Source of the DNA: Alphaproteobacteria bacterium AO1-B
GTDB taxonomy: Bacteria; Pseudomonadota; Alphaproteobacteria; Rhizobiales; Stappiaceae
Length of the DNA: 64,000 bases
Reading direction: 5' to 3'
Assembly (NCBI GenBank): GCA_001890945.1
Contig: MLAX01000005.1
Span: 186,001-250,000, forward strand
The translations under genes were made by a program, and so were the position numbers. Position 1 is the first letter of the stretch. Every line of letters begins with the position of its first letter. Below the pieces are notes generated by a model, which was not told the origin of the DNA, searched no databases, and worked only from the letters and a program-made list of their open reading frames with translations. Below, piece after piece: positions 9,242-18,549 of the stretch.

Positions 9242-10501
9242 TCAGGCGGCATCGGTGCTGGTTGTTTTGCCGTCACCATAGCGCTTTTCGATGTATTCCA
9301 GCACCATTTGCTTGAACTCATCCGCGATGCCCTCGCCGCGCAATGTGGTTGCCTTTTCGCCGTCAATGAAAACGGGCGCTGAGGGTGTTTCGCCTGTTCC
9401 GGGGAGCGAAATGCCGATATCGGCGTGCTTGGATTCACCCGGTCCATTCACGATGCAGCCCATCACGGCAACGTTCAGGCTTTCAACGCCTGGATACTGT
9501 TCGCGCCACTTCGGCATAGACACACGAATGTGGTCCTGAATGTCCTGCGCGAGTTCCTGGAAGACCGTGGAGGTCGTGCGACCGCAACCCGGACAAGCTG
9601 CCACCACCGGCACAAATGCGCGGAACCCCATGACCTGCAGGAGTTCCTGGGCTACCTGGACTTCACGGGTCCGGTCACCGCCCGGCTCCGGTGTCAGGGA
9701 CACGCGGATCGTGTCGCCGATGCCTTGTTGCAGCAAAATACCCATCGACGCTGCGGATGACACAATGCCCTTGGTACCCATGCCCGCCTCCGTCAGGCCG
9801 AGGTGCAACGCGTAGTCACAGCGGCGGGCAAGGTCGGCATAAACGGCAATCAAGTCTTGCACTTGGCTGACCTTGGCCGACAACAGGATCTTGTTGCGGC
9901 CCATGCCGAGGTTTTCTGCGCGTTCCGCCGACAATAGCGCGGATTGGATAATGGCTTCACGCATGACGGCGTTTGCCGAGACGGGGGAAGCGCTCTCCGC
10001 GTTTTCGTCCATCAGCTTTGTCAGCAGCTCTTGATCCAGCGAGCCCCAGTTGACGCCGATCCGCACAGGTTTGTCGTGCTTCTGCGCGATATCGATTATC
10101 TGGGAAAACTGCGTGTCGCGCTTGGCCTTGAAGCCGACATTGCCCGGGTTGATGCGGTATTTGTCGAGAGCTGCGGCGCAGTCTGGATAGTCGGTGAGGA
10201 GCTTGTGGCCGATGTAGTGAAAATCGCCCACCAGAGGCACGTCCACGCCAATCCGGTCCAAACGTTCCTTGATATGCGGGACCTGGGCGGCTGCTTCTGC
10301 ACGATCGACAGTGATCCGAACGACTTCCGAGCCTGCCCGCGCGAGCGCCGACACCTGCGCGACTGTTGAATCAGCGTCTGCGGTATCCGTGTTGGTCATG
10401 GACTGAACCACGATCGGCGCGCCGCCTCCGACCATCACTGAGCCGACTTTTACCCCAACTGATTTGCGGCGCGGCAGGGGAGTTGCGAAATCATCAATCA
10501 T
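9242..10501 (-). CDS. ispG: 4-hydroxy-3-methylbut-2-en-1-yl diphosphate synthase IspG
   Basis: IspG (GcpE) is the flavodoxin-dependent 4Fe-4S enzyme that makes HMBPP in the non-mevalonate isoprenoid pathway. The 419-residue length and the sequence fit the bacterial type: an N-terminal TIM barrel ([19 protein letters not shown]), and a C-terminal cluster domain with cysteines in [13 protein letters not shown] and in [10 protein letters not shown]. It is the first gene of a leftward run that continues with pyridoxal kinase and DUF429. The 5' gap (10502-10723) is shared with a divergent membrane-protein gene. That gap contains a small perfect inverted repeat TCCCA-N4-TGGGA at 10531-10544. Confidence 0.97.
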   Translation of the reverse strand: MIDDFATPLPRRKSVGVKVGSVMVGGGAPIVVQSMTNTDTADADSTVAQVSALARAGSEVVRITVDRAEAAAQVPHIKERLDRIGVDVPLVGDFHYIGHKLLTDYPDCAAALDKYRINPGNVGFKAKRDTQFSQIIDIAQKHDKPVRIGVNWGSLDQELLTKLMDENAESASPVSANAVMREAIIQSALLSAERAENLGMGRNKILLSAKVSQVQDLIAVYADLARRCDYALHLGLTEAGMGTKGIVSSAASMGILLQQGIGDTIRVSLTPEPGGDRTREVQVAQELLQVMGFRAFVPVVAACPGCGRTTSTVFQELAQDIQDHIRVSMPKWREQYPGVESLNVAVMGCIVNGPGESKHADIGISLPGTGETPSAPVFIDGEKATTLRGEGIADEFKQMVLEYIEKRYGDGKTTSTDAA

Positions 10502-10723
10502 GGCAAGGCCAACCGGTTGTCGTTCATGCGTCCCATATGTGGGAGTGTGCCTGGGTTTTCCAGCGCATCAATAGGGTGTCTGCAAAAAAAGGGCAATGGC
10601 AGCGCGCTCGGTGGGGGTTGAACTTGCGCTTGTTGTCATTGCGCGCGTGCCGTTTGCCCCATATGACAAGCGAGATTTTAGCGGGGCATTGGTCCCAACA
10701 ATAGTAACGTGGCGGGTTCGACA

Positions 10724-11497
10724 ATGCTCAAACGGTTGCTGAGTGATGCGGCATCACTGGTCTTCGGACATCTGGAAACAGTCTTCAAGGTCTGCGGAGC
10801 CTGGTTTTTGATCCAGTTTTTGATTTCTATTCTTATCCTGACTGCGACCGCCGGTGTTCCTGCCGATGCCGAAACATTGCTACCAGCTGCAGGCTTGTTG
10901 TTGATGACAAGTACTCTCGTCGCGCTGATCTCGTCGGCATCCATATCCGTTGCGTGGCACCGGTTTGGCCTTCTTGGTGAACGGGTCGGCAATATTTATT
11001 TGCGCTTCGGTAAAATCGAAGTCCAGTTCATCTGGCGGATGCTTCTGATCGGTCTTTTTGGGTTCGCCGTTTCCCTGCCTCTCGTTTTTGTTGCATTCAT
11101 GCCGTCGGAATCGGCATCTGGCCTGGCAATCATTGCGCTTGTTCTGGGCTTTGCCCTCGTCATCATGCCGTTTCTGATGCGGCTTAATCTGGTGCTGCCG
11201 GCGACCGCGATCGAGCGCCCAATCGGATTTGGCGAAGCCTTGCGGATCGGCAAAGGGCTTGGTTGGCGGATGTTGGTGGCCATCGTGGTTCTGTCTCTGC
11301 CCTTTGTTCTCGTGACAATGGGGCTTCAGTGGGCGCTTACGGTTGTTTCGATCGGCCTGCCTGCCTTGTTCATCCAGATCAAGGTGATGATCTTGAATGT
11401 GTTGTTGCAGATCATCGTGACCGTGCTTGGGATCTCAGTCATCACAGCGGGTTATCGCATGGCCATGGAAAGACAGACGCAAGCGCCGCAAAACTAG
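10724..11497 (+). CDS. multi-pass membrane protein (paralogue of next gene)
   Basis: A hydrophobic protein of about 257 residues with roughly six predicted membrane segments and no motif of known function. The stretch LNLVLPATAIERPIGFGEALRIGKGLGW closely parallels SLVLPAAAVDDPLTFKESWRVTNGLGW in the downstream gene, so the two are paralogues from a tandem duplication. I placed the start at ATG 10724; an in-frame GTG at 10709 is the alternative, and neither has a strong ribosome site. It resembles, in pattern only, glycerophosphoryl-diester-phosphodiesterase membrane-domain-like and YciC-like inner-membrane proteins. It is divergent from ispG. Confidence 0.75.
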   Translation: MLKRLLSDAASLVFGHLETVFKVCGAWFLIQFLISILILTATAGVPADAETLLPAAGLLLMTSTLVALISSASISVAWHRFGLLGERVGNIYLRFGKIEVQFIWRMLLIGLFGFAVSLPLVFVAFMPSESASGLAIIALVLGFALVIMPFLMRLNLVLPATAIERPIGFGEALRIGKGLGWRMLVAIVVLSLPFVLVTMGLQWALTVVSIGLPALFIQIKVMILNVLLQIIVTVLGISVITAGYRMAMERQTQAPQN

Positions 11498-11551
11498 CGG
11501 ATCGTCCGAAAAGACCTATCTTGGGTGAGAACCGGAATTCGAGGGGAACCC

Positions 11552-12451
11552 ATGTTTATCACCGTTTTGGAACGGTCGCTTTCACTGGCGCAGCACAATA
11601 TTGGTACGCTGTTCAAGACCGGTTGGGCCTACATTCTGGTGCTGGTCGCGCTCAACTTTGCGATCGGGTCTTCTTTGATGCCGAGCGGCGGGTTCAGCAC
11701 CATTTCCTATATGACCGAACCGGTGGAGACAGTGGACGAGGGGGCACTCAGAGCGCTCGCGGCCCTTGCGAACCTTTTGGTCGGGTTCTCGATAGCCATT
11801 GCCTATGTGCGCAAGATCCTGATTGATGCCCGCGACTTTCCTCTGTTTGTCGGGCCCAGAACGTTCAAGGTGATCATAAATATGATTGTTTTGAACCTTA
11901 TCGGGTTTTTGTCTTTGATCCCGCTTGGGATCGCCGCCAGCATTTTGGCCGCCATCACGGGTGGGTTCGGCGCGCTTGCATTTCTTGCGGCCCCTTTCGT
12001 TGCCTTGATGGTTATGCAAAAGTTCTCTCTGGTTCTTCCTGCCGCTGCTGTCGATGATCCCCTCACCTTCAAGGAAAGCTGGCGGGTCACGAATGGGCTT
12101 GGCTGGTCCATGGCTTTTGCGGCGCTGGTGATGAGCTTGCTTGCAGCCGTTCTTGTCGCTGGCGTCGGCCTGGTCCTGAGCCTCATGGAGAACTTTCTTG
12201 CCGCCAATGTGTTCTGGCAGCAGATCCGGTCAGCCGCTTTTCCGATGGCGACGATGTTGATCACGGTTTGGGTCTTCGCCAATCTCCACGCAACGTTTTA
12301 CGGCATGGTCCGTGAGAGATTTGCTGCCCGCATTGGCTTGCGGGCCGAAGACCTGAAGCAGGTTGAAGAAACCCGCAGTGCCGCCGACGAAAAAACGCGG
12401 TCAAAGGCGCGCAAGGCTCTTGCCGGTGCGCAAAAAATGCGCCGCCGTTGA
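11552..12451 (+). CDS. multi-pass membrane protein (paralogue of previous gene)
   Basis: A 299-residue integral membrane protein with about six hydrophobic segments and a charged, Lys/Arg/Glu-rich cytoplasmic tail (residues about 265-299, ending KKMRRR-like with Ala). The start is ATG 11552, with GAGGGG 5 bases upstream; the longer frame from GTG 11525 contains that ribosome site. It shares a conserved LVLPA-x-A...P-x-F-x-E...GLGW block with the preceding gene, which ends 54 bases upstream. No enzymatic or transport motif is visible. The two probably work together in the inner membrane; the role is unknown. Confidence 0.78.
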   Translation: MFITVLERSLSLAQHNIGTLFKTGWAYILVLVALNFAIGSSLMPSGGFSTISYMTEPVETVDEGALRALAALANLLVGFSIAIAYVRKILIDARDFPLFVGPRTFKVIINMIVLNLIGFLSLIPLGIAASILAAITGGFGALAFLAAPFVALMVMQKFSLVLPAAAVDDPLTFKESWRVTNGLGWSMAFAALVMSLLAAVLVAGVGLVLSLMENFLAANVFWQQIRSAAFPMATMLITVWVFANLHATFYGMVRERFAARIGLRAEDLKQVEETRSAADEKTRSKARKALAGAQKMRRR

Positions 12452-12568
12452 ACGTGATAGACCGAAGTCAGCGGTTTCAGGCGCGAATTTCGATTCTCAT
12501 GTTGCAGTGCGGCGATAACTGGTCAAAAGTCCCGCCAGACGTTTCATTCATTTCGGGAGGATTTTCTG

Positions 12569-13351
12569 ATGCTCGCCAATAAGACAGCAGTTGTTACAGG
12601 GTCAACGTCCGGGATTGGCCTCGGTTGCGCCCGCGCCTTCGCTGAAAAAGGTGCCAACGTGGTCATCAACGGTCTCGGCGACGCCGATGAAATTGAAAAG
12701 ACCCGCGCAGCCATTGAAGCTGATTTTGGCGTGAAGTGTGTCTATTCACCGGCCAACATGCTGAAAGGCGATGAAATCGCCGGAATGATCTCTGATACGC
12801 AGAAGGAATTCGGGTCTGTCGACATCCTGGTGAACAACGCGGGTATCCAATACGTTTCCTCGGTTGATGAGTTCCCGATCGACAAATGGGACGCCATCAT
12901 TGCGATCAATCTGTCTTCTGCCTTCCATGCGATCCGCGCGGCGGTGCCGGGAATGAAAGAAAACGGTTGGGGCCGGATCATCAATACAGCCTCCGCGCAC
13001 GCTCTCGTCGCGTCTCCGTATAAATCTGCTTACGTTGCCGCCAAGCACGGCATTGCCGGCTTGACCAAGACTGTTGCGCTCGAAGTGGCCGAGCAAGGCA
13101 TCACCGTAAATGCGATCTGTCCGGGTTATGTCTGGACGCCACTGGTTGAAGCCCAGATCCCGGACACGATGAAAGCGAGGAACATGACCGAGGAAGAGGT
13201 CAAGAAAGATGTGCTCTTGAAGGCCCAGCCAACCAAGAAATTCGTCACCATCGAACAGGTTGCCGGATACGCTGTCTTCTTGTGCTCCGACACGGCGTCT
13301 TCGATTACCGGTGCCATCATGACGATGGATGGCGGCTGGACCGCTCAGTAA
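12569..13351 (+). CDS. bdhA: 3-hydroxybutyrate dehydrogenase
   Basis: This SDR enzyme oxidises D-3-hydroxybutyrate to acetoacetate with NAD, a step in polyhydroxybutyrate turnover. The 260-residue sequence closely follows the bacterial PHB-dehydrogenase family: TGSTSGIG nucleotide motif, VDILVNNAGIQYVSSVDEFP, the catalytic Ser in NTASAHALVASPYKSAY with Tyr-x3-Lys (YVAAK), and the substrate-loop block ICPGYVWTPLVEAQIPD, ending in TGAIMTMDGGWTAQ. A GGGAGGA ribosome site precedes the start. A patatin-like lipase gene follows after 36 bases, a pairing seen in other alphaproteobacteria and consistent with a shared role in storage-polymer or lipid breakdown. Confidence 0.95.
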   Translation: MLANKTAVVTGSTSGIGLGCARAFAEKGANVVINGLGDADEIEKTRAAIEADFGVKCVYSPANMLKGDEIAGMISDTQKEFGSVDILVNNAGIQYVSSVDEFPIDKWDAIIAINLSSAFHAIRAAVPGMKENGWGRIINTASAHALVASPYKSAYVAAKHGIAGLTKTVALEVAEQGITVNAICPGYVWTPLVEAQIPDTMKARNMTEEEVKKDVLLKAQPTKKFVTIEQVAGYAVFLCSDTASSITGAIMTMDGGWTAQ

Positions 13352-13387
13352 GTCAACAGACACAAGTCCGCAGGAGCGAAAAGAGCC

Positions 13388-14401
13388 ATGTCAGATCCAA
13401 AAAAGATCAATCTGGCTTTGCAAGGGGGAGGCGCGCATGGCGCCTTCACCTGGGGTGTGCTCGATTGGTTCCTAGAAGACAGCCGGTTCGAACTCGACGG
13501 AATCACCGGGACATCCGCCGGAGCAATGAATGCGGTTGTGTTGGCCAGCGGCATGGAAGCTGGCGGGGAAGAGGGTGCGCGTGCAACGCTGGAAGCCTTC
13601 TGGCGCGAAGTCAGCACCGAGTCGCGCACCAGTCCCATTCAGCGCTCGCCGCTGGATGTGCTCCTGGGCCATTGGAGCCTCGATTATTCGCCGAGTTATC
13701 TCTATTTCGATGTGCTCTCGCGGTTCGCTTCGCCGTATGAATTCAACCCGTTGAATTTCAATCCCCTCCGCGACATCGTGGAACGGACGGTCGATTTTGA
13801 AAAGGTGCACTGCTGCTCCGGTCTGAAGCTGTTCATCGCAGCCACCAATGTCTTTACAGGCAAGATCCGAGTATTCAGCGAGAAGGAAGTGACGCTTGAT
13901 GCAGTGATGGCTTCTGCTTGCTTGCCGCAGCTCTACCAAGCGGTGGAGATCGATGGAGAACCCTATTGGGACGGTGGGTTCATGGGCAATCCACCGCTCT
14001 ATCCGCTGTTTTATGAGACCGAAACGTCAGATGTCGTCCTCATTCAGATCAATCCGATCGAGCGGCGCGAAGTGCCCCGGACGGCTCGCGAAATCGTCAA
14101 CCGTCTCAATGAGATCACCTTCAACTCCACACTCTTGAGGGAACTCAGGGCAATCGACTTCGTCACCCGCCTGATCGAAGAGGGCAAGCTGGACCGCAAG
14201 GAATACACCAAGGTGCATCTGCACCGGATTGCTGCCGAAGAACTCAAACCACTTCAGGCCTCTTCCAAGCTGAATGCTGAGTGGGATTTCCTGACGCATT
14301 TGCGTGACGTTGGCCGCCAGACGGCAAAAGATTGGCTCGACCGGCATTTTGACGACATTGGCGAGCGCTCCACCATTGATCTGCGCAAAGAATTCGCTTG
14401 A
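13388..14401 (+). CDS. patatin-like phospholipase family protein
   Basis: The protein (337 residues) has the patatin catalytic dyad: the oxyanion-hole GGGAHG at residues 13-18, the nucleophile elbow GTSAG at 41-45 with Ser43, and Asp195 in DGGFMGNPP. These are Ser-Asp lipid acyl hydrolases acting on phospholipids or other esters. No signal peptide is present, so it should be cytoplasmic or peripheral to the inner membrane. It follows bdhA by 36 bases and is probably co-transcribed. A role in membrane-lipid or PHB-granule metabolism is a guess from this context. Confidence 0.92.
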   Translation: MSDPKKINLALQGGGAHGAFTWGVLDWFLEDSRFELDGITGTSAGAMNAVVLASGMEAGGEEGARATLEAFWREVSTESRTSPIQRSPLDVLLGHWSLDYSPSYLYFDVLSRFASPYEFNPLNFNPLRDIVERTVDFEKVHCCSGLKLFIAATNVFTGKIRVFSEKEVTLDAVMASACLPQLYQAVEIDGEPYWDGGFMGNPPLYPLFYETETSDVVLIQINPIERREVPRTAREIVNRLNEITFNSTLLRELRAIDFVTRLIEEGKLDRKEYTKVHLHRIAAEELKPLQASSKLNAEWDFLTHLRDVGRQTAKDWLDRHFDDIGERSTIDLRKEFA

Positions 14402-14845
14402 TCTCTGGTGAGCCGGTGCGGTTGGTTTGTTAACCTCTCATTTAGAATGTTTGCAACTCGCCTTGCATATTGCAATGCGCGAGGCCTGAACAATATCTAA
14501 ATAAATTCAGTATCTTGTGATTGCGGATACCGTAGATTCTAGATCTTGCGTGTTTGAATAAAGAAACCAATTGGCAAGCCTTTTGCTGCTTACTCGGCAC
14601 GCTGATTGTCAGGTAGTGCGTCGTCAGCGACATTGTGAATGGAAGAAGCAGGCACCTGCGACCCCGCCTGTTTCTTCCGTTCCAACTTTTGCTCCCGTTC
14701 AGGGATGCAATTCGCACACAATCTTCATGGTTTTCGGTTTTAGTGATCTCAGCTTACGATCCGGTTTTGGAGATCGGTGAAATTCTTGGCCTTTGAACCG
14801 CCGCAGATCGCACTTATGTCAAGGGTTATGAAAAAAGGATCGGTT
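14402..14845. other. 444-bp intergenic region with long hairpin
   Basis: No protein gene is supported between the patatin gene and the pentapeptide-repeat gene. The left half (14402-14600) is AT-rich compared with its neighbours. The right half holds a 17-bp inverted repeat at 14637-14682, listed separately. The promoter of the pentapeptide gene must lie at its right end, but I could not single out convincing boxes. Confidence 0.5.
14637..14682 (+). repeat. long inverted repeat (hairpin), 17-bp stem
   Basis: GAATGGAAGAAGCAGGC at 14637-14653 pairs with GCCTGTTTCTTCCGTTC at 14666-14682 around a 12-base loop, with only two G-T wobbles. It is followed by a weak T-run (CAACTTTT). The distance from the patatin stop (235 bases) makes it an unusually remote terminator. 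It could also belong to a small RNA or to the leader of the pentapeptide gene. Confidence 0.6.
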
Positions 14846-15667
14846 ATGAAGAAGTCGGTTTTCAGCTTTTTGGCGTCAGGCGCGGTTATCGTTACCTTGA
14901 TGCCGCAGGCCCGCGCGATGGAGTTGGATCCGCGCGTTCCACAAATTCTCGAAGACGGCGGCTGCCCGCGGTGTAATCTATCTCTTGCGACCTTGCGTGG
15001 GATGACGCTCGAGGGCGCAGACTTTCATCGGGCCAATTTGCGTGAGGTCGACCTCAAAGAAGCTGTGATGCCGAGATCGAACTTTGAACGATCCGATTTC
15101 CGGCGCACTGAGGCCGAACGGGCCGATTTTTCGGCCAGTGATTTTGCTGGTGCGTCGATGCGGGCCGTAGATTTGGAAAAATCAAACCTCAACAGTTCGA
15201 TTTTCCGCGATGCAGATCTTCGCGACGCGGACTTGAATGCAGCTGTCATGACCGGCTCCACATTCGAGGGTGCAGACCTGCGCAATGTGACTTTGATCCG
15301 CGCTATTGCTCAGAACACATCGTTCAAATCCGCCAAATTGGACAACGCCAACCTGGAGCGGATGGATCTTCTGAATTCCGTCTTTCAGGGTGCTCGCATG
15401 CGCAACGTCAAGCTGGACCGTGCCCAGGCCGTCAATGCGGATTTTTCAGGAGCGGATTTGTCCGGGGCTCGCTTGGTCAGCACCAATTTGAGCGGCGCTA
15501 ATCTGACAAACGTGGATTTCGACGGGGCCTTGTTGCGGCGGACGCGGCTGAAAGGTGCGGATTTGACCGGAGCTTCCAATCTCGACCCGAGCCGGATCAT
15601 CGATGCTTGCGGAGATGAAAATACCAAGCTGCCTGACGGCATTTCTCTAGAGCCGTGCTCGTACTAA
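14846..15667 (+). CDS. secreted pentapeptide-repeat protein
   Basis: The 273-residue product starts with a signal peptide (MKKSVFSFLASG, cleavage near AQARA-ME) and then consists of pentapeptide repeats (A/N-D/N-L/F-x-x) over about residues 50-260, expected to fold as a right-handed quadrilateral beta-helix in the periplasm. CPRCNLSLATL just before the repeats carries a Cys-x2-Cys that may form a disulfide or bind metal, and a second Cys pair lies at the C-terminus (DACGDE, EPCSY). The start is ATG 14846, with AAGGAT 5 bases upstream; upstream in-frame ATGs would bury the signal peptide. The function is unknown. A strong terminator follows. Confidence 0.85.
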   Translation: MKKSVFSFLASGAVIVTLMPQARAMELDPRVPQILEDGGCPRCNLSLATLRGMTLEGADFHRANLREVDLKEAVMPRSNFERSDFRRTEAERADFSASDFAGASMRAVDLEKSNLNSSIFRDADLRDADLNAAVMTGSTFEGADLRNVTLIRAIAQNTSFKSAKLDNANLERMDLLNSVFQGARMRNVKLDRAQAVNADFSGADLSGARLVSTNLSGANLTNVDFDGALLRRTRLKGADLTGASNLDPSRIIDACGDENTKLPDGISLEPCSY

Positions 15668-15686
15668 GCTCAGGTCATTGGAATGT

Positions 15687-15725
15687 AAAAAGGCCGGTGT
15701 TCGACGCGAACCCGGCCTTTTTCTT
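15687..15725. terminator. bidirectional Rho-independent terminator
   Basis: AAAAAGGCCGG at 15687-15697 pairs with CCGGCCTTTTT at 15712-15722 around a 14-base loop, with A-run and T-run on the two sides. It sits between the convergent pentapeptide-repeat and trpS genes and can serve both. Confidence 0.9.
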
Positions 15726-15739
15726 ATCGTCAGTTGGTT

Positions 15740-16819
15740 TTACCGGACGTCCAGAAAACCAATGATCTTGCGCACATCCTTCAGAACGGGCTCGGCAATC
15801 GCAGAAGCGTTTTCCGCGCCTTCCTTCAAGATCGCATCGATCTGAGCCGGATCGCCGGTCAACCGCCGCATTTCGTCCGTCATCGGAGCAAGCTTGGCAA
15901 CGGCGAGATCTGAAAGCGCTGGTTTGAACGCAGAGAACTGCTGTCCGCCATACTCTTTCAGAACATCGTCTTTGGACATGCCATTGAGAGCCGCAAAGAT
16001 GCCGACAAGGTTGTCAGCTTCCGGCCGGCCCTCCAGGCCATCGGTCTCGCTCGGCAGCGCGTCCGGATCGGTTTTTGCCTTTTTGATCTTCTTGGCAATT
16101 CCGTCCGCATTATCCTTCAGGTTGATGCGCGATAGATCTGAAGGATCGGATTTCGACATCTTCTTCGTGCCATCGCGCAGCGACATGATCCGGGTGGCCG
16201 GACCGGCAATCATCGGTTCGGTCATCGGGAAATAGAGCTCTTCCGGCAATTCGGGAGAAGGTGTCGGGTTTGGAATGCCAATCCCGAGTTCCTTGATCCG
16301 GGCGCCAAAGTCGTTGTTGAACTTCGCCGCGATGTCCCGGGTCAGTTCCAGGTGCTGTTTCTGGTCATCGCCCACCGGAACGTGGGTCGCGCGGTATGCC
16401 AGAATGTCGGCCGCCATCAAGTTCGGGTAGGCGAACAGGCCAACAGAAGCGTTTTCTTTGTTCTTGCCTGCCTTTTCCTTGAACTGGGTCATGCGGTTGA
16501 GCCAGCCCATCCGGGCAACGCAATTGAAGATCCAGGCCAGTTCCATGTGCTCACGGACCTGGGATTGGTTGAAGATGATCGATTTCTTGGGATCAATCCC
16601 GGCCGCCATATAAGCGGCCGTTACTTCACGCGTTGCGTTTGTCAGTTCACTCGGGTCCGGAAAACCTGCTGTAATCGCGTGGGAGTCCACGACACAGAAG
16701 ATCGCAGGCATCTGGTCTTGCAGCGGAACCCAGCGCGACACGGCGCCAAGGTAGTTGCCAAGGTGGAGATTGCCTGTGGGCTGAACGCCGGAAAAGACAC
16801 GGGGCTGGAACGCCGTCAT
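15740..16819 (-). CDS. trpS: tryptophanyl-tRNA synthetase
   Basis: This class Ic synthetase charges tRNA-Trp. The 359-residue protein starts at [25 protein letters not shown], containing the HIGH-type motif (GNLHLGN); the KMSKS loop appears as [10 protein letters not shown]. The start is ATG 16819, with AAGGGA 6 bases upstream, rather than the longer open frame to 16912. It lies downstream of murJ in a leftward group (glnD, murJ, trpS), a common arrangement in alphaproteobacteria. The gap from murJ is about 120 bases, so it may have its own promoter. Confidence 0.97.
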   Translation of the reverse strand: MTAFQPRVFSGVQPTGNLHLGNYLGAVSRWVPLQDQMPAIFCVVDSHAITAGFPDPSELTNATREVTAAYMAAGIDPKKSIIFNQSQVREHMELAWIFNCVARMGWLNRMTQFKEKAGKNKENASVGLFAYPNLMAADILAYRATHVPVGDDQKQHLELTRDIAAKFNNDFGARIKELGIGIPNPTPSPELPEELYFPMTEPMIAGPATRIMSLRDGTKKMSKSDPSDLSRINLKDNADGIAKKIKKAKTDPDALPSETDGLEGRPEADNLVGIFAALNGMSKDDVLKEYGGQQFSAFKPALSDLAVAKLAPMTDEMRRLTGDPAQIDAILKEGAENASAIAEPVLKDVRKIIGFLDVR

Positions 16820-16940
16820 TTCATATCCCTTATTGGTGCGGCCGGTTGGAAGGGCGCTGTGAATGTTTTGGGCGCGACGGGTGTAGGCCTCAGCGTGCTT
16901 CGATGCAAGCAAAGATGCCGTTCAGACAAGCGTTTGCGCG

Positions 16941-18503
16941 TCAGGTGTTGCGCCGCTTCAACGATTTCGCAAGACCAACCAGATCGCTGCCGCCGCTGAT
17001 CTGCGCAAAAAGGGCGAATACGGCAATACCGATCAGCACCAGGGCTCCGAGGCTGGCGACCCTTATCAAAAGCCATCCATCCTTCAGGTAAGGCGCAAGG
17101 GCATCTGCTGCGAAATGAATGACAAGCCCCATCAACAGGCTCGCCAGAAGCACCAGCATCAGTTTTCTCAAAACCGTGGTGTCCGGGGCGAAATGTCCCC
17201 GCTTCCAAAGAACGATAACCAGGAAACCGGTGTTCACCCAACCGGCAATCGTGGTTGCCAGCGCGATCCCGACATGCTGCAGGAAGGGAAAGAAGGCGAT
17301 CGACAAGGCAACATTGACCACCATTCCGATCGCCGCAAACTTCATTGGTGTCTTGGTATCTTCGCGGGCAAAATAGCCTGGCGAGAATACCTTGTTCAGG
17401 ACGAAAGCCGGAAGGCCGAACGAAAACGCCATCAAGGCAGCAGCCGTTCCTTCAACGGCGGCCTCATCGAACCGGACTCTCTGGAACAGCACCGAGACGA
17501 TCTCGTCAGGAATAACCGCCAGCGCGACAGCTGCGGGCAAAGTCAGAACAAGAGAGAATTCCAGCGACCGGTTCAGGGTCTTTTGGTAAGCGGCTGTTTC
17601 GCCGGAGCGGAGCTGCCGGGTCAGGCTTGGCAACAGCACCACGCCGAAGGCAATCCCGATGACACCAAGCGGCAGCTGATACAGCCGGTCAGCGTAGTAG
17701 AGCAAGGCATTTGCCCCGTCCTGCATCGAGGCAATCACCTGTCCAACCGCGATGTTGATCTGTGTGACGCCTCCCGCAATCACACCTGGAATGCCGAGCA
17801 CCAGCAGACGTTTGGCTGATTTTGTATAGCGCGGCCGGTAAACCGGAATGCGGAAGCCGAGACGCTTCAGATCAATCACCACCACAGTCAGCTGAACGAT
17901 GCCGCCGAATGTGATGCCGAGTGTCAGGATGATGCCAAGTGTTGTGCTGTCCTCAACGCCCCAAAACAAAACACCGCCGAGCACCAATCCCATGACCACA
18001 TTCAGCATGACCGGCGCAAAAGCGGCAGCAGCAAAGCGCTGATAGGTGTTCAAGATGCCGCCAATGAACGCGAGCATCGACATGAAAATCAGGTACGGAA
18101 AGGCGATCCGCGACATCAAAACTGTCAGATCGAACTTTTCCGGATCAGACACGAAGCCCGGGGCCAAAGCCCAAACAACAAAGGGCATGAAGATCTGGGC
18201 GAGTGCGGTCAGAGCCAGAAGGCAAAACAGCAAGGCCGAACCAATTTCACCGGCAAAGCGCCGGGCGCCCTCCTCGCCGTCTTCTTCGACAGTGCGCCCA
18301 AAAAGGGGAATGAAGGCGGAGTTGAACGCGCCCTCGGCAAACAACCGGCGGAACAAGTTCGGCAGCCGGAAGGCAACCACGAAAGCATCGGCCACCGGAC
18401 CCGCGCCAACTGCGGCGGCGAGCAATACGTCCCGGATAAACCCGAGAACACGGCTCATGAGGGTGGCGCCGCCGACAGTTGCGAAATTCCGAACCAGGTT
18501 CAT
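16941..18503 (-). CDS. murJ: lipid II flippase MurJ
   Basis: MurJ (MviN) moves lipid II across the inner membrane for peptidoglycan synthesis. The 520-residue protein has about 14 hydrophobic segments. Its conserved N-terminus MNLVRNFATVGGATLMSRVLGFIRD is followed by ADAFVVAFRLPNLFRRLFAEGAFNSAFIPLF, which contains Arg residues lining the cavity in characterised MurJ. The start is ATG 18503; the in-frame extension to 18581 overlaps glnD and is unlike relatives. GGAG lies 10 bases upstream. It follows glnD after 46 bases, and the two are probably co-transcribed. Confidence 0.96.
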   Translation of the reverse strand: MNLVRNFATVGGATLMSRVLGFIRDVLLAAAVGAGPVADAFVVAFRLPNLFRRLFAEGAFNSAFIPLFGRTVEEDGEEGARRFAGEIGSALLFCLLALTALAQIFMPFVVWALAPGFVSDPEKFDLTVLMSRIAFPYLIFMSMLAFIGGILNTYQRFAAAAFAPVMLNVVMGLVLGGVLFWGVEDSTTLGIILTLGITFGGIVQLTVVVIDLKRLGFRIPVYRPRYTKSAKRLLVLGIPGVIAGGVTQINIAVGQVIASMQDGANALLYYADRLYQLPLGVIGIAFGVVLLPSLTRQLRSGETAAYQKTLNRSLEFSLVLTLPAAVALAVIPDEIVSVLFQRVRFDEAAVEGTAAALMAFSFGLPAFVLNKVFSPGYFAREDTKTPMKFAAIGMVVNVALSIAFFPFLQHVGIALATTIAGWVNTGFLVIVLWKRGHFAPDTTVLRKLMLVLLASLLMGLVIHFAADALAPYLKDGWLLIRVASLGALVLIGIAVFALFAQISGGSDLVGLAKSLKRRNT

Positions 18504-18549
18504 GCCAGCTGGGCTCCAGACACGGTGGACTTCTTTCTGAGATAGCCGC

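Noticed and set aside
10531..10544. Inverted repeat TCCCA-N4-TGGGA as an ispG operator
   Set aside because: Five-base arms are too short to support a site without conservation data.
14990..15580. Periodic short repeats that could suggest a CRISPR array or tandem repeat locus
   Set aside because: The 15-base periodicity is coding: it comes from pentapeptide repeats in an open frame, and the units are not identical at DNA level.
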